Origin: Gammaproteobacteria bacterium
Lineage (GTDB): Bacteria; Pseudomonadota; Gammaproteobacteria; Pseudomonadales; Pseudohongiellaceae
Direction of reading: 5' to 3'
Length of the DNA: 64,000 nucleotides
NCBI GenBank assembly: GCA_030654835.1
Contig: JAURWS010000055.1
Location: 62,001-126,000 of the forward strand
Shown: positions 1-8,057 of the stretch, piece by piece
Layout of the letters: every line of letters starts with the position of its first letter
Numbering within the stretch: position 1 is the stretch's first letter
Notes under the pieces: model-generated
The model's input: the letters and a program-made list of their open reading frames with translations, nothing else
What the model was told of the DNA's origin: nothing
Databases searched by the model: none
Position numbers and translations under genes: made by a program

Positions 1-16
1 ATGTATCAATCGCAGT

Positions 17-754
17 ATGACTACGACTGACTCAAACAAGCTAAAAACCCTGTATGCCAATCTGACCTCAGGCACTCCGCTGACTTCGGCCGACCTGGCA
101 GCACTGGGCATCTCCGCAGACCTGGCCGTTCACTACGTCCGCGCCGGTTGGCTGACGCGCCTGGCACGCGGAGTCTTCTGCCGCCCTCAAGATTCGCTGG
201 CACTTCACCCAAGTTTGGTTTTCCTGCAGCGTCGGCTTGAAGGTCTGCACGTTGGCGGCAAGTCTGCATTCGACTGGTACGGCGTGCGCCAATACGCATC
301 TCAGCAGCCGCTGCTACACTTGTATGGGTGGGATGCGGGGCGTCTGCCGGATTGGTTCGTCGAACGCTTCCCCGCGGATTATCACCGCAACCGTCTGTTC
401 AAGGAGGAACCCGACGCCATGCTGCATGTCAGTCCATTCGAGAATGTCAGGAACGCGCCCCGGGTGTCAGAACCCGAGCGTGCGCTATTGGAGCTGCTGA
501 GTGACGTTGGTGTGCGGCAGCCTCTGCAGGAGGCTCGCGAACTGGTCGAGAGTTCGTACAGTCTGCGCGCGGATGTGTTGAGCGAACTGCTGCATCTTTG
601 TACGAGCGTCAAGACAGTACGCCTGTGTCTGCAACTCGGCCTTGAAGGCTCGTTACCTTGGGCCGCCAAACTTGATCCAGCCACATTGCCGACGGGCGGC
701 GACAAGCCCTGGGTCTCGAAATCAGCCGATGGTCTGTTGGTACTCAAACCATGA
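17..754 (+). CDS. AbiEi-family antitoxin (type IV toxin-antitoxin)
   Basis: The 245-residue protein has an N-terminal winged-helix-like region (about residues 22-57, ending in the family-typical stretch GWLTRLARGVFCRP) followed by the AbiEi C-terminal domain (SEPERALLELL near residue 153). In this family the antitoxin binds its own promoter and counteracts the AbiEii nucleotidyltransferase without direct contact. The stop codon overlaps the next start (ATGA, 751-754), as expected for a translationally coupled abiEi-abiEii pair. The frame stays open to the window edge, so a start upstream of base 17 cannot be excluded; no Shine-Dalgarno is visible in the 16 bases available. Confidence 0.85.
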   Translation: MTTTDSNKLKTLYANLTSGTPLTSADLAALGISADLAVHYVRAGWLTRLARGVFCRPQDSLALHPSLVFLQRRLEGLHVGGKSAFDWYGVRQYASQQPLLHLYGWDAGRLPDWFVERFPADYHRNRLFKEEPDAMLHVSPFENVRNAPRVSEPERALLELLSDVGVRQPLQEARELVESSYSLRADVLSELLHLCTSVKTVRLCLQLGLEGSLPWAAKLDPATLPTGGDKPWVSKSADGLLVLKP

Positions 755-1668
755 ATCAGATCTACCTCGATACTGCGCGTCTGCTGACGCAGGTTGCACC
801 GCTTGTGTTCGCGGACGACACTTTCGCGCTCAAGGGTGGGACTGCCATCAACCTTTTCATCCGCGATATGCCACGGCTGTCGGTGGATCTCGATCTGGTG
901 TTTCCGGATCACACTCTGTCGCGTGAAGACGCACTGGCGCGCATCAACGATGCAATCCGACAAGCCGCCGAGCGCCTGAACAAGCGTGGGTTCCAGACAC
1001 ACATCCCGCCAGCGGATGCTGGAGAAACCAAGTTGCTGGTACGGCGTGATCGTATCCAAGTAAAGATCGAAGCCAACTTCGTGATGCGCGGGACGGTGCG
1101 GCCGGTGCGCCGTGCTTCGCTCACACTTGCGGCTCGTGGCATGCTGATGGCCGACCTGGAGATTCCAGTGGTGTCATTGGAGGATGTCTATGGTGGCAAG
1201 CTTTGTGCCGCGATGGATCGCCAACATCCTCGAGACCTCTTCGACATGATGCTGCTCTTTGCGCACGAGGGAATCACGCCTGGAATCCGCCGCGCCTTCG
1301 TTGTGTATCTTGCCAGTGGCAATCGTCCGATCCACGAAGTGCTCTTTCCGCAACTGCGCGACGTACGCTACGACTTTGAACACAACTTTCAGGGCATGAC
1401 TACTGAACCGGTGTCGCTGAATGACTTGCTCGCGGCCCGGGATCGGATGGTGCGCGAAATTCATCAAGGTCTGGATGACAACGAACGGCGCTTCCTGCTT
1501 TCGCTGGTCAGCGGGTCGCCTGAATGGCCGTTGCTTGGAATTGATCATCTTGAACATCTGCCGGGGATTCGTTGGAAGCTGCACAACCTTTTGGAGTTGC
1601 AGAAGAGCAATCCGAGGAAGTTTGCCGAACAGGAAGATATGTTGGCCGGACGTCTGGGCGGATTCTGA
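751..1668 (+). CDS. AbiEii/AbiGii-family nucleotidyltransferase toxin
   Basis: The 305-residue protein carries the DNA polymerase beta-type nucleotidyltransferase signature of AbiEii toxins: GGTAINLF at residues 29-36 and SVDLDLV at 44-50, with the two catalytic-type aspartates at 46 and 48. Further along are the family's YGGKL and DRQHPRDLFD segments (about residues 148-167). Homologues modify cellular RNA or nucleotide pools and cause growth arrest or abortive infection of phage. All key residues visible here are present, so the toxin looks intact. It is coupled to the antitoxin by a 4-base overlap. A second, broken AbiE locus lies at 15365-16004. Confidence 0.87.
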   Translation: MNQIYLDTARLLTQVAPLVFADDTFALKGGTAINLFIRDMPRLSVDLDLVFPDHTLSREDALARINDAIRQAAERLNKRGFQTHIPPADAGETKLLVRRDRIQVKIEANFVMRGTVRPVRRASLTLAARGMLMADLEIPVVSLEDVYGGKLCAAMDRQHPRDLFDMMLLFAHEGITPGIRRAFVVYLASGNRPIHEVLFPQLRDVRYDFEHNFQGMTTEPVSLNDLLAARDRMVREIHQGLDDNERRFLLSLVSGSPEWPLLGIDHLEHLPGIRWKLHNLLELQKSNPRKFAEQEDMLAGRLGGF

Positions 1669-1816
1669 TTCGTGCTTCTTCGACCTTTGAACGACGATGC
1701 GCAGCGCATAGCCAGACTTTGTACCGCGGTGTAAACCAATACCGAAGTGCTGCGTTATACGGAACACGCCAGACCGAATCACGGTCGGCAGAAACGTGTC
1801 CAGGAGAACGCAAACC

Positions 1817-2176
1817 ATGAAAGCATTGCTTGTTGTCATCCCCCTGATAGTTCTGACCGCCTGCGCTGGCGCCCAGCGTCGCCCGATTGTGGACATGCAG
1901 GGCGTCAATGTCGCTCAGTACAACCAGGATCTGGCCGAGTGCCAAGGCTACGCCGATGAGGTCGAAGCTGGTCGACAGGTGGCGGGAGGCGCTGTGGCGG
2001 GAGCAGTGGTTGGCGCCGCAATCGGTGCCGCTGTCGGGAATAGCGATACTGCACAGCGTGCTGCAGGTGCTGGTGCGGTAGGTGGCGGCGCTCGCGGTGC
2101 TGCCAGTGCAGTACGCGAGCGCAATCAGGTGCTGAGCAATTGTCTGCGCGGTCGGGGTTATCGCGTGTTGAACTGA
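1817..2176 (+). CDS. Glycine-zipper outer-membrane lipoprotein
   Basis: A 119-residue protein starts with a lipoprotein signal peptide ending in the lipobox LTAC (Cys16). Residues of roughly 52-78 form a glycine-zipper segment with repeated GAxxG and GAxxGA spacing, like that in the SlyB/Rcp/OmpA-type small lipoproteins thought to pack into the outer membrane. Two conserved-looking cysteines occur in AECQGY and SNCLRG. The start at 1817 is chosen because AGGAG lies ten bases upstream and because it gives a clean signal peptide; an in-frame GTG at 1796 would add seven residues before it. The gene stands alone between the AbiE pair and the convergent RND gene. Its exact function is unknown. Confidence 0.75.
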   Translation: MKALLVVIPLIVLTACAGAQRRPIVDMQGVNVAQYNQDLAECQGYADEVEAGRQVAGGAVAGAVVGAAIGAAVGNSDTAQRAAGAGAVGGGARGAASAVRERNQVLSNCLRGRGYRVLN

Positions 2177-2234
2177 GCGCTACGCGTCAACAACCTTGCA
2201 AATCCGGAATGTGATTCCTGAAATGCAAGGTATG

Positions 2235-5200
2235 TCAGGCCTCCACCGCCTGATGCTCAAGCGCCCCATGCGCCCGACGCCCCACCATCCTCCCCAGCAA
2301 TCGCTCAAAACCATCCACATACGTAAACACAATCGGCACCACAAGCAGACTGAGCATCGTGGACGTGATCAGCCCTCCAATAACCCCGATGGCCATCGGC
2401 TGCCGGAAGCTGGCATCCGCACCCAGACCCATCGCGATCGGCGCCATGCCGGCGATCATCGCGAGTGTCGTCATCACGATCGGCCTGGCCCGTTTGTGGC
2501 AGGCGTCGACTATCGCGTCGTATATCGACAACCCATCTTTCTCCCGTCCCATGATCGCGTAGTCCACGAGCAGGATCGAGTTCTTGGTCACGATGCCCAT
2601 CAGCATGATCAGTCCGATCATTGCTGGAACGCTGAGTTCGCTACCCGCAATCAACAGTGCCAGAAAGGCGCCGCCGATGGACAGCGGTATGGCGGAAAGA
2701 ATGGTGACAGGCTGGAGGAAATCCCTGAACAACAGGACCAGCACGCAGTAGACGCAGAGCACGCCAACCACCAGTGCCATCGCGAATCCCGACATCAGGT
2801 CGCCGACGATTTCGGCATCGCCCCCCTGGATCACCTGCACATTGGAGGGCAATGTTCTCATCGCCTCCATATTGTCGGCGGCAGCCTGAGCGGCGCCTAT
2901 TGTTATGCCACCCAGGTCGGCCGACACCGTCACGTTGCGGAGCCGATCGTAACGATCAAGCTGGAGGGGGCCGCTTTCGACGGACAGTGTCGCAATGCTG
3001 GACAACGGGACCAGACCGTCACGCCCCTGCACGCGCAGGTTGGCAATGGTATCGATGTCCTGTCGCGCCGCGTCGGAAACACGGGTGCGGATGTAGACCT
3101 GGCGATTGTCCAGGTTGAGACGTGCCACCTGGGGATCGAAGTCGCCACTCGTCGCCATCCGGATGGCCTCGCCAATCGCCGCTGTCGTGACGCCTTGCTC
3201 GGCGGCGCGTTCCAGATCTGGCCGAATGACGATTTCGGGGCGCTCCAGGCTGGCGGTGGAGGTGATGTTCGACAAACCATCGATTTCCCGCAACTGTCGT
3301 TCTACGGCCTGGGCACTCGCAGTCAATGCGGCGGCATTGTCGCTGGCGAGGATGATCTGCAGCCGCTCGCTCGGGCCGCCGCTGCTTATCGAGAAACGTG
3401 CGCCGGGAACGGTCAGGAGTTGCTCACGGACGGCGCTTTCGACCTCCCGCTGCGAGGGGCGCTCTCCACGCGGCGCCAATGCAACGGTCAGCGAAGCGCG
3501 GCGAACTTCACCGGCCTGCATTCCGCCCATTCCCGCCACCTGTGCAGCGCCTGCCGTGACGAAGACACGCTCGACGCCTTCGACATTCATGATGGCCAGT
3601 CTGGCTGACTCGGCTGCCTGCAACGTATCTTCGAGGGAACTCGCGGGCGGCAGTTCCACGCTGACGTTTGAGAAGTTGCCATCAGGCGGCGGGATGAAGC
3701 CGGTCTGTATCATCGGTACCAGCGCCAGCGAACCGGCCAGAAATATCGTCGCGCCCGCCATCGTGGTCTTGCGATGCGCCAGACACCAGCGGACTACGCC
3801 CAGATACCAATGCATCACGCGGCCATCCACATGCGGTTTGGTCGGTTGGGGTTTGAGGAAGTAGGCGGCCATCATCGGCGTCAACAGTCGTGCTACGAGC
3901 AGGGAAGCGAGTACCGCGATCACGGCGGTCCAGCCGAATTGCTTGAACACCAGTCCCGCGATGCCGCTCATCATGGCGGTAGGCAGGAACACCGCGACCA
4001 GGGTCATGGTCGTGGCGGTCACGGCCAGAGCAATTTCCGTGACTGCGTCCTCCGTGGCCTCCCTGATCGACTTGCCCATGTGGCGGTGGCGCTCGATATT
4101 CTCGATCTCGACGATGGCGTCATCCACCAGAATGCCCACGACCACTGCCAGCGCGAGCAGTGTGACGGTGTTGAGCGAATAGCCAAGCCAGGCCATCGCT
4201 GCGAAGGCAGGAAGGATGGACAAAGGCAGGGCAGCGGCAGACACGAGCGTCGCGCGCCAGTCCCGCAGGAAGACCCAAACGACGAGGACGGCGAGGATCG
4301 CGCCCTCAAGCAGCATCAGCATCGAGCCTTCATATTGCTCGAGAGTCTGTTCTACAGTGCCTGAAATGTACGTCATCTCGAGGCTCGAATCGCTCTGCCG
4401 CAGACCCTCCAGTGCTGCCTGCACGTCTTCTGCAATGGTAACCTCGTCGAATCCTCTGGCGCGGTACACACTGAATCCAACGACCGGATTGCCATCGAGC
4501 AGGGCGGCCTGGGCGCGTTCGGCTGAACCATCCACAATGGTGGCTACCTGATCCAGTCGGAAACTTTGTCCATTGGGCAGCGAAATCCGCAATGCGGCGA
4601 GTTCCTCCGCGCGTTGCATGGTGGCGATGGTGCGCAGCGATTGCTCCTGTCCGCCGAGTTGTCCGCGCCCGCCCGACGATTCCTGTTGAATCTGGCGCAG
4701 CGCGCGCGAGATATCTCCTGCGGAAATACCCAGAGATGCCATCCGTATCGGATCAACTTCGATCAGCACTTCGCGCTGAACTCCTCCGACGCGCTCGAAC
4801 CGGCCGACGCCGGTGACGCCGAGCACTGTCTTCGCGACGATATCGTCGACGAACCAGGAGAGCTCTTCCTCGTCCATGCGAGAGGAGGCTATGGCGTAGG
4901 TGAATATCGGCGCGCCGACACTCGTGGCCGCGCTGACGGTGGGTTGCATGAGCTCTGTCGGCAGATCTGCCCGAATGCTGTCCACGGCATTCTTGGTTTC
5001 AATCAGCGCGTCCGAGAGGTTTTTCTCGAGCACGAATTCAACGCCGATCGAGACCCTGCCATTGGTCACCGACGTGTGCAGATGGTTGAGCCCGCTCAGA
5101 GTGGCAAGCGCGTCCTCGACCTTGCGCGCGACCTCTGTCTCAAGTTGTGCGGGCGCCGCGCCAGGCTGTGACAGGTTCACCGAGACCATGGGCATATCGA

Positions 5201-5318
5201 AGTCGGGCAGATTCTGCGTGGGCAGACTTTGAAATCCCCATACGCCCGCCAGCGAGAGCAGGACGAATAGCAGGATCGCCGGGATGGGATTACGGATGGA
5301 CCACGTGGCGAAGTTCAT
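2235..5318 (-). CDS. RND multidrug efflux permease (HAE1 family)
   Basis: The 1027-residue inner-membrane transporter begins with the typical short cytoplasmic segment and TM1 (MNFATWSIRNPIPAI). It holds the proton-relay aspartate pair in TM4 (GILVDDAIVEIENIERH, around residue 400) and the TM10 lysine (GIVTKNSILLVDY). Length and the two large periplasmic loops match AcrB/MexB-type pumps, which exchange protons for drugs or lipids and work as trimers with an adaptor and an outer-membrane channel. Its ATG overlaps the stop of the adaptor gene by 4 bases, so the two are co-translated. No outer-membrane factor gene is in the operon, so a TolC-like protein encoded elsewhere is inferred. Substrate cannot be read from the sequence. 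Confidence 0.95.
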   Translation of the reverse strand: MNFATWSIRNPIPAILLFVLLSLAGVWGFQSLPTQNLPDFDMPMVSVNLSQPGAAPAQLETEVARKVEDALATLSGLNHLHTSVTNGRVSIGVEFVLEKNLSDALIETKNAVDSIRADLPTELMQPTVSAATSVGAPIFTYAIASSRMDEEELSWFVDDIVAKTVLGVTGVGRFERVGGVQREVLIEVDPIRMASLGISAGDISRALRQIQQESSGGRGQLGGQEQSLRTIATMQRAEELAALRISLPNGQSFRLDQVATIVDGSAERAQAALLDGNPVVGFSVYRARGFDEVTIAEDVQAALEGLRQSDSSLEMTYISGTVEQTLEQYEGSMLMLLEGAILAVLVVWVFLRDWRATLVSAAALPLSILPAFAAMAWLGYSLNTVTLLALAVVVGILVDDAIVEIENIERHRHMGKSIREATEDAVTEIALAVTATTMTLVAVFLPTAMMSGIAGLVFKQFGWTAVIAVLASLLVARLLTPMMAAYFLKPQPTKPHVDGRVMHWYLGVVRWCLAHRKTTMAGATIFLAGSLALVPMIQTGFIPPPDGNFSNVSVELPPASSLEDTLQAAESARLAIMNVEGVERVFVTAGAAQVAGMGGMQAGEVRRASLTVALAPRGERPSQREVESAVREQLLTVPGARFSISSGGPSERLQIILASDNAAALTASAQAVERQLREIDGLSNITSTASLERPEIVIRPDLERAAEQGVTTAAIGEAIRMATSGDFDPQVARLNLDNRQVYIRTRVSDAARQDIDTIANLRVQGRDGLVPLSSIATLSVESGPLQLDRYDRLRNVTVSADLGGITIGAAQAAADNMEAMRTLPSNVQVIQGGDAEIVGDLMSGFAMALVVGVLCVYCVLVLLFRDFLQPVTILSAIPLSIGGAFLALLIAGSELSVPAMIGLIMLMGIVTKNSILLVDYAIMGREKDGLSIYDAIVDACHKRARPIVMTTLAMIAGMAPIAMGLGADASFRQPMAIGVIGGLITSTMLSLLVVPIVFTYVDGFERLLGRMVGRRAHGALEHQAVEA

Positions 5319-6451
5319 TGTGGGCCTCGCACGATGCGCACAATGTCGCCATCGTTGAGAAAGCCAGCTCCCTGCACGACCACGCGTTGTCCGGCGTCGA
5401 GCCCCTCGGTGATCTCGATCTCCTCACCAAGACGTCGCCCGACCGTGACTCGTCGCAGTGCTATGGTGGAGACAGCGCCCTCTTCGGCAAGCGTGGGCAC
5501 ATGACTGCGCCCGTCGCGGATGATGACGCTCTGCGCCGGCACCACGAGCGCGGCACTCTGTTCGAGTTCAATGCGACCTTCCGCGTACATGCCTGCGCGG
5601 GCATTGCTGCCTTGTTCGACGTCGGCGTAGACGATGGCCAGACGCGTGGTTTCATCCAGAGTGGGGGAGGTCTGGCGAATCGTCGCTGCTGCGGTAGTGC
5701 CGTCGGGCAACTGTAGCGTGACTTCCTGCCCGATCCTGACCTGGGCGAGTTGCATGGCGGTCAACTCGCCACGCCACTCCAATCTGTCCTGACGGATCAG
5801 TCGGAACAATTCCTGCCCTGTTGGCACGACGGCACCAAGCGTCGCAGTACGCGAGCTGATCGTTCCATCATCAGGAGCGACCACGTTGGTATAGCGCAGC
5901 TGCAGGCGTTTGCCGTCGAGCGACGCGGCCGTGGTTCGGGCGAGCGTAACGGACTGCAGGGCGTCCTGATCGCTGATCGAGCCTCGGCTTTGCAGCTCAA
6001 GGGCACGTTGATGATTGGCCTCCGCCTGTTCGTGGTTGGCGAGCAGTACAGCCTCTTCCGCCTGCAGCAGGGCTGGATCGAGGCGCGCGAGGACCTGACC
6101 CTGGCTGACATGATCTCCCACGTCTACAAGCACCTCGATCAATTGATAGCCACCTATCTGGGCGCCGACACTGGCCTCCTGCCAGGCCGTGACTGACCCG
6201 GAGGCATTGAGCAGGATCGGCCAGTTGACCTCGCGGGGAGTGGTGCTTGTCACGGTCAAGGCTGGAACAGGCTGGGCGGCCACAGGCGCGGCGGGCACTT
6301 CGGTCGCCGCGCTACCCGAATCGGTGAAGGTGATGATTGATATTGCAGCCAGCGCTGCGATCCCGAAAGTTGCCAGGACGAGCCAGTTACGTCGTGCGTG
6401 AACTTTGGCGCGACCTTGGACGGGTGCATCGTGTTTGAGAGAGGAGTTCAT
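5315..6451 (-). CDS. RND efflux periplasmic adaptor (membrane fusion protein)
   Basis: The 378-residue HlyD/AcrA-like adaptor has an N-terminal membrane anchor (about residues 20-45, NWLVLATFGIAALAAIS). Lipoyl half-motifs flank a short hairpin (IEVLVDVGDHVSQGQVLARLD and VVAPDDGTISSRTATLG regions), and beta-barrel and membrane-proximal domains follow. It bridges the RND permease and an outer-membrane channel. The start at 6451 is an ATG; an in-frame GTG at 6481 would add ten residues but is less likely. It is the middle gene of a tetR - adaptor - permease operon: tetR ends 48 bases upstream and the permease overlaps its end by four bases. Confidence 0.93.
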   Translation of the reverse strand: MNSSLKHDAPVQGRAKVHARRNWLVLATFGIAALAAISIITFTDSGSAATEVPAAPVAAQPVPALTVTSTTPREVNWPILLNASGSVTAWQEASVGAQIGGYQLIEVLVDVGDHVSQGQVLARLDPALLQAEEAVLLANHEQAEANHQRALELQSRGSISDQDALQSVTLARTTAASLDGKRLQLRYTNVVAPDDGTISSRTATLGAVVPTGQELFRLIRQDRLEWRGELTAMQLAQVRIGQEVTLQLPDGTTAAATIRQTSPTLDETTRLAIVYADVEQGSNARAGMYAEGRIELEQSAALVVPAQSVIIRDGRSHVPTLAEEGAVSTIALRRVTVGRRLGEEIEITEGLDAGQRVVVQGAGFLNDGDIVRIVRGPQ

Positions 6452-6499
6452 TGGAAATTTCCCGAGTGATGAAAGCGACACATTGCTATTGCTGATCCG

Positions 6500-7093
6500 T
6501 TACTGTTGATCCGTTACGAGGGAGAAGGCTTTTTCCATGATGGGGCGAAGGTTTGCCTTGCCCCCGCCCAAGTACCATTCGTCCAGGGCGGCGGTCCAGG
6601 CGGTCATCGCCATTCCGACAGTAATCCGGGCCTTGAGGCGGGGCATGACCTTCGGTCCTTCTCTTTCTATGAGAGTGGCCGTCAGTGCCTGCTCCCACAC
6701 CATTCGTCGCTCCATATCCCGCCCGGCCAAGGATGGTGTTTCCTTTAACAGGCGCATCAACGCGAACGCCAGTTCGGGGTTCGTGTTGATACGGGATGCC
6801 AGCGACAAGAGCGTCTCGCTGACAGCTTTGAATGGCGTTTCTTCCCTGGGCCTGTTGTTCAACTCGTCCACAAAGGCTGGCGTCATCTCCGATTGCCATT
6901 CGACAACCAGGTCTTCCTTGGTGGCAAAGTATCTGAAGAACGTCCGTTTGGAGATGCCCAGCGGCTCCACGATCTGATCGATTGTGGTAGTGGCGAACCC
7001 CTGTTGCAGAAACAGCTCAAGACCCACGCGAGTCAATTCCTGGCGGGTGGTTGTCTTGAACTGCTCACGCAGGTTCGTGATTTTTGCCGTCAT
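6500..7093 (-). CDS. TetR-family repressor of the RND operon
   Basis: The 197-residue protein has an N-terminal TetR helix-turn-helix (residues about 14-60: TTIDQIVEPLGISKRTFFRYFATKEDL) and a helical C-terminal ligand-binding domain, the usual length of the family. It lies first in the efflux operon and most likely represses it, with a hydrophobic ligand relieving repression. The ATG at 7093 is preferred over an in-frame start at 7237, because the longer reading would translate a REP-like hairpin (7122-7192) and lacks TetR-like sequence. A perfect palindrome at 7251-7263 upstream is a candidate operator. Confidence 0.9.
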   Translation of the reverse strand: MTAKITNLREQFKTTTRQELTRVGLELFLQQGFATTTIDQIVEPLGISKRTFFRYFATKEDLVVEWQSEMTPAFVDELNNRPREETPFKAVSETLLSLASRINTNPELAFALMRLLKETPSLAGRDMERRMVWEQALTATLIEREGPKVMPRLKARITVGMAMTAWTAALDEWYLGGGKANLRPIMEKAFSLVTDQQ

Positions 7094-7121
7094 GACTGTT
7101 GTTTCCAGGTTGTGCTTAAAG

Positions 7122-7192
7122 TTGTGGGAGCTTGCCCCGCAAGCGATGGGTCCGCCCGGTGATTCAATCGCGGGCATGGCCCGCTCCCACAA
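7122..7192. repeat. REP-like palindromic repeat
   Basis: Two arms, TTGTGGGAGC at 7122-7131 and its near-complement GCTCCCACAA at 7183-7192, enclose a GC-rich core with further paired segments (TTGCCCCGC against GCGGGCATGG). The layout resembles the REP/BIME elements of Pseudomonas and related gammaproteobacteria, whose arms read GTGGGAGC and GCTCCCAC; that resemblance is from memory. It sits in the tetR 5' leader, between the candidate operator and the start codon, where it could form a stable RNA hairpin. Confidence 0.7.
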
Positions 7193-7232
7193 ATTGTTGT
7201 GCGAGCTGGCGGGCGCAAAGAGTGGACTTTGT

Positions 7233-7263
7233 GTCACTAAATGTCAATACGTCACTAAGTGAC
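7233..7263 (-). promoter_or_regulatory. Candidate TetR operator and promoter of the tetR-RND operon
   Basis: A perfect 13-base palindrome, GTCACTAAGTGAC, lies at 7251-7263, and a degenerate copy, GTCACTAAATGTC, at 7233-7245, 18 bases apart start to start. On the minus strand a perfect -35 hexamer TTGACA (7247-7242) lies between and within them, but no good -10 is apparent at 17 bases. Palindromes of this size overlapping a promoter just upstream of a tetR gene are typical autoregulatory sites. Binding by this TetR protein is inferred. Confidence 0.5.
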
Positions 7264-7285
7264 AAAATGTGTCGCGCACTGACTC

Positions 7286-7963
7286 TCAGTCGTCTGCAAG
7301 CTCTTCCTCCAGCGACACCAACAATTTGTTCACCTCCCGCACATAAAGCGCCTGTAGAAAGGGCTGCCGAGGATTAGGGTTGCTCTCGACCCTCTCCAGC
7401 AATTGCAGATAGTACTGCTGTGCTTCCGAATAATTCTCATCGACAATATTGGTGAACCCGTAAAAATACCGATTCGAATCCGTGGTGTTGTCAATTGCCC
7501 ACGCTTCTTCAAGTAGCTCCTTGCCTCTGTCCTTGTCGCCAAAACTCAGCAGCCAACCCGGCGCTCCGATATAGAGGTACCCCAGGAAAGCCTGAGTCAG
7601 CCCTCGGTTGTGGAGTCGGTCTAATGTGAGAGCGTGCTCCAGCTCGTCACGAGAAAAATTCATCAGACGCGTTCCGTTGATAATTCCTTGTGTTGATGCG
7701 TAGCCGAAACGAATCCGCGCTGTGGCAACCCACGCGTTCGGATCTGTCTGGTGGAGATCGCGGTAACGCACCGCTTCATCGAGTAGTTCTGCGAGAGGTT
7801 TTTCCAGCGCTTCATCTGTGATGAGCGTGATTTGCATTTCAGCGTATCGTTCGATGAGTTGATCAGGCACCGACAGCGATTGTCCGCTGGCGTTGGTCAT
7901 CACCAGCATGGCGATGAAGGCAATCAGTTGTGCGCAGTATGTTCTATTCATGACACTCTCCAT
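7286..7963 (-). CDS. Secreted TPR-like protein of unknown function
   Basis: The 225-residue protein starts with a signal peptide (about residues 1-28, ending near TNASGQ). It continues as an all-helical sequence with TPR-like spacing of small and aromatic residues, for example the segments around AWVATARIRFGYAS, RGLTQAFLGYLYIGAPGW and NRYFYGFTNIVDENYSEAQQYY. The layout recalls periplasmic TPR proteins such as TatT, but I do not recognise a family. The ATG at 7963 is preceded by GGAGG five bases away; an ATG at 7951 also has a Shine-Dalgarno. It reads in the same direction as the downstream tetR and the upstream kinase genes, but the 94-base and 190-base gaps suggest its own unit. Confidence 0.65.
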   Translation of the reverse strand: MESVMNRTYCAQLIAFIAMLVMTNASGQSLSVPDQLIERYAEMQITLITDEALEKPLAELLDEAVRYRDLHQTDPNAWVATARIRFGYASTQGIINGTRLMNFSRDELEHALTLDRLHNRGLTQAFLGYLYIGAPGWLLSFGDKDRGKELLEEAWAIDNTTDSNRYFYGFTNIVDENYSEAQQYYLQLLERVESNPNPRQPFLQALYVREVNKLLVSLEEELADD

Positions 7964-8057
7964 GACAACCTCCATTACAGTTTCGTGTAGAGGAGCAAGC
8001 CCTGTGCCAGGAGCTGTGCGCGTTGAAACTCAAGGAAATACCGCGTGCAGATAGATG

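Noticed and set aside
382-1059. Minus-strand frame across the AbiE pair
   Set aside because: Both AbiEi and AbiEii match known families on the plus strand, so this is a shadow.
1697-1709. ATGCGC-A-GCGCAT palindrome after abiEii
   Set aside because: Short, no U-run and no clear role; could be chance.
2196-3608. 470-codon frame opposite the RND permease
   Set aside because: Antisense to a clear RND gene; composition (His, Gln, Arg) marks it as a shadow.
6500-7237. 48-residue N-terminal extension of the TetR protein
   Set aside because: The added codons are the REP-like hairpin and leader; TetR similarity begins at 7093.
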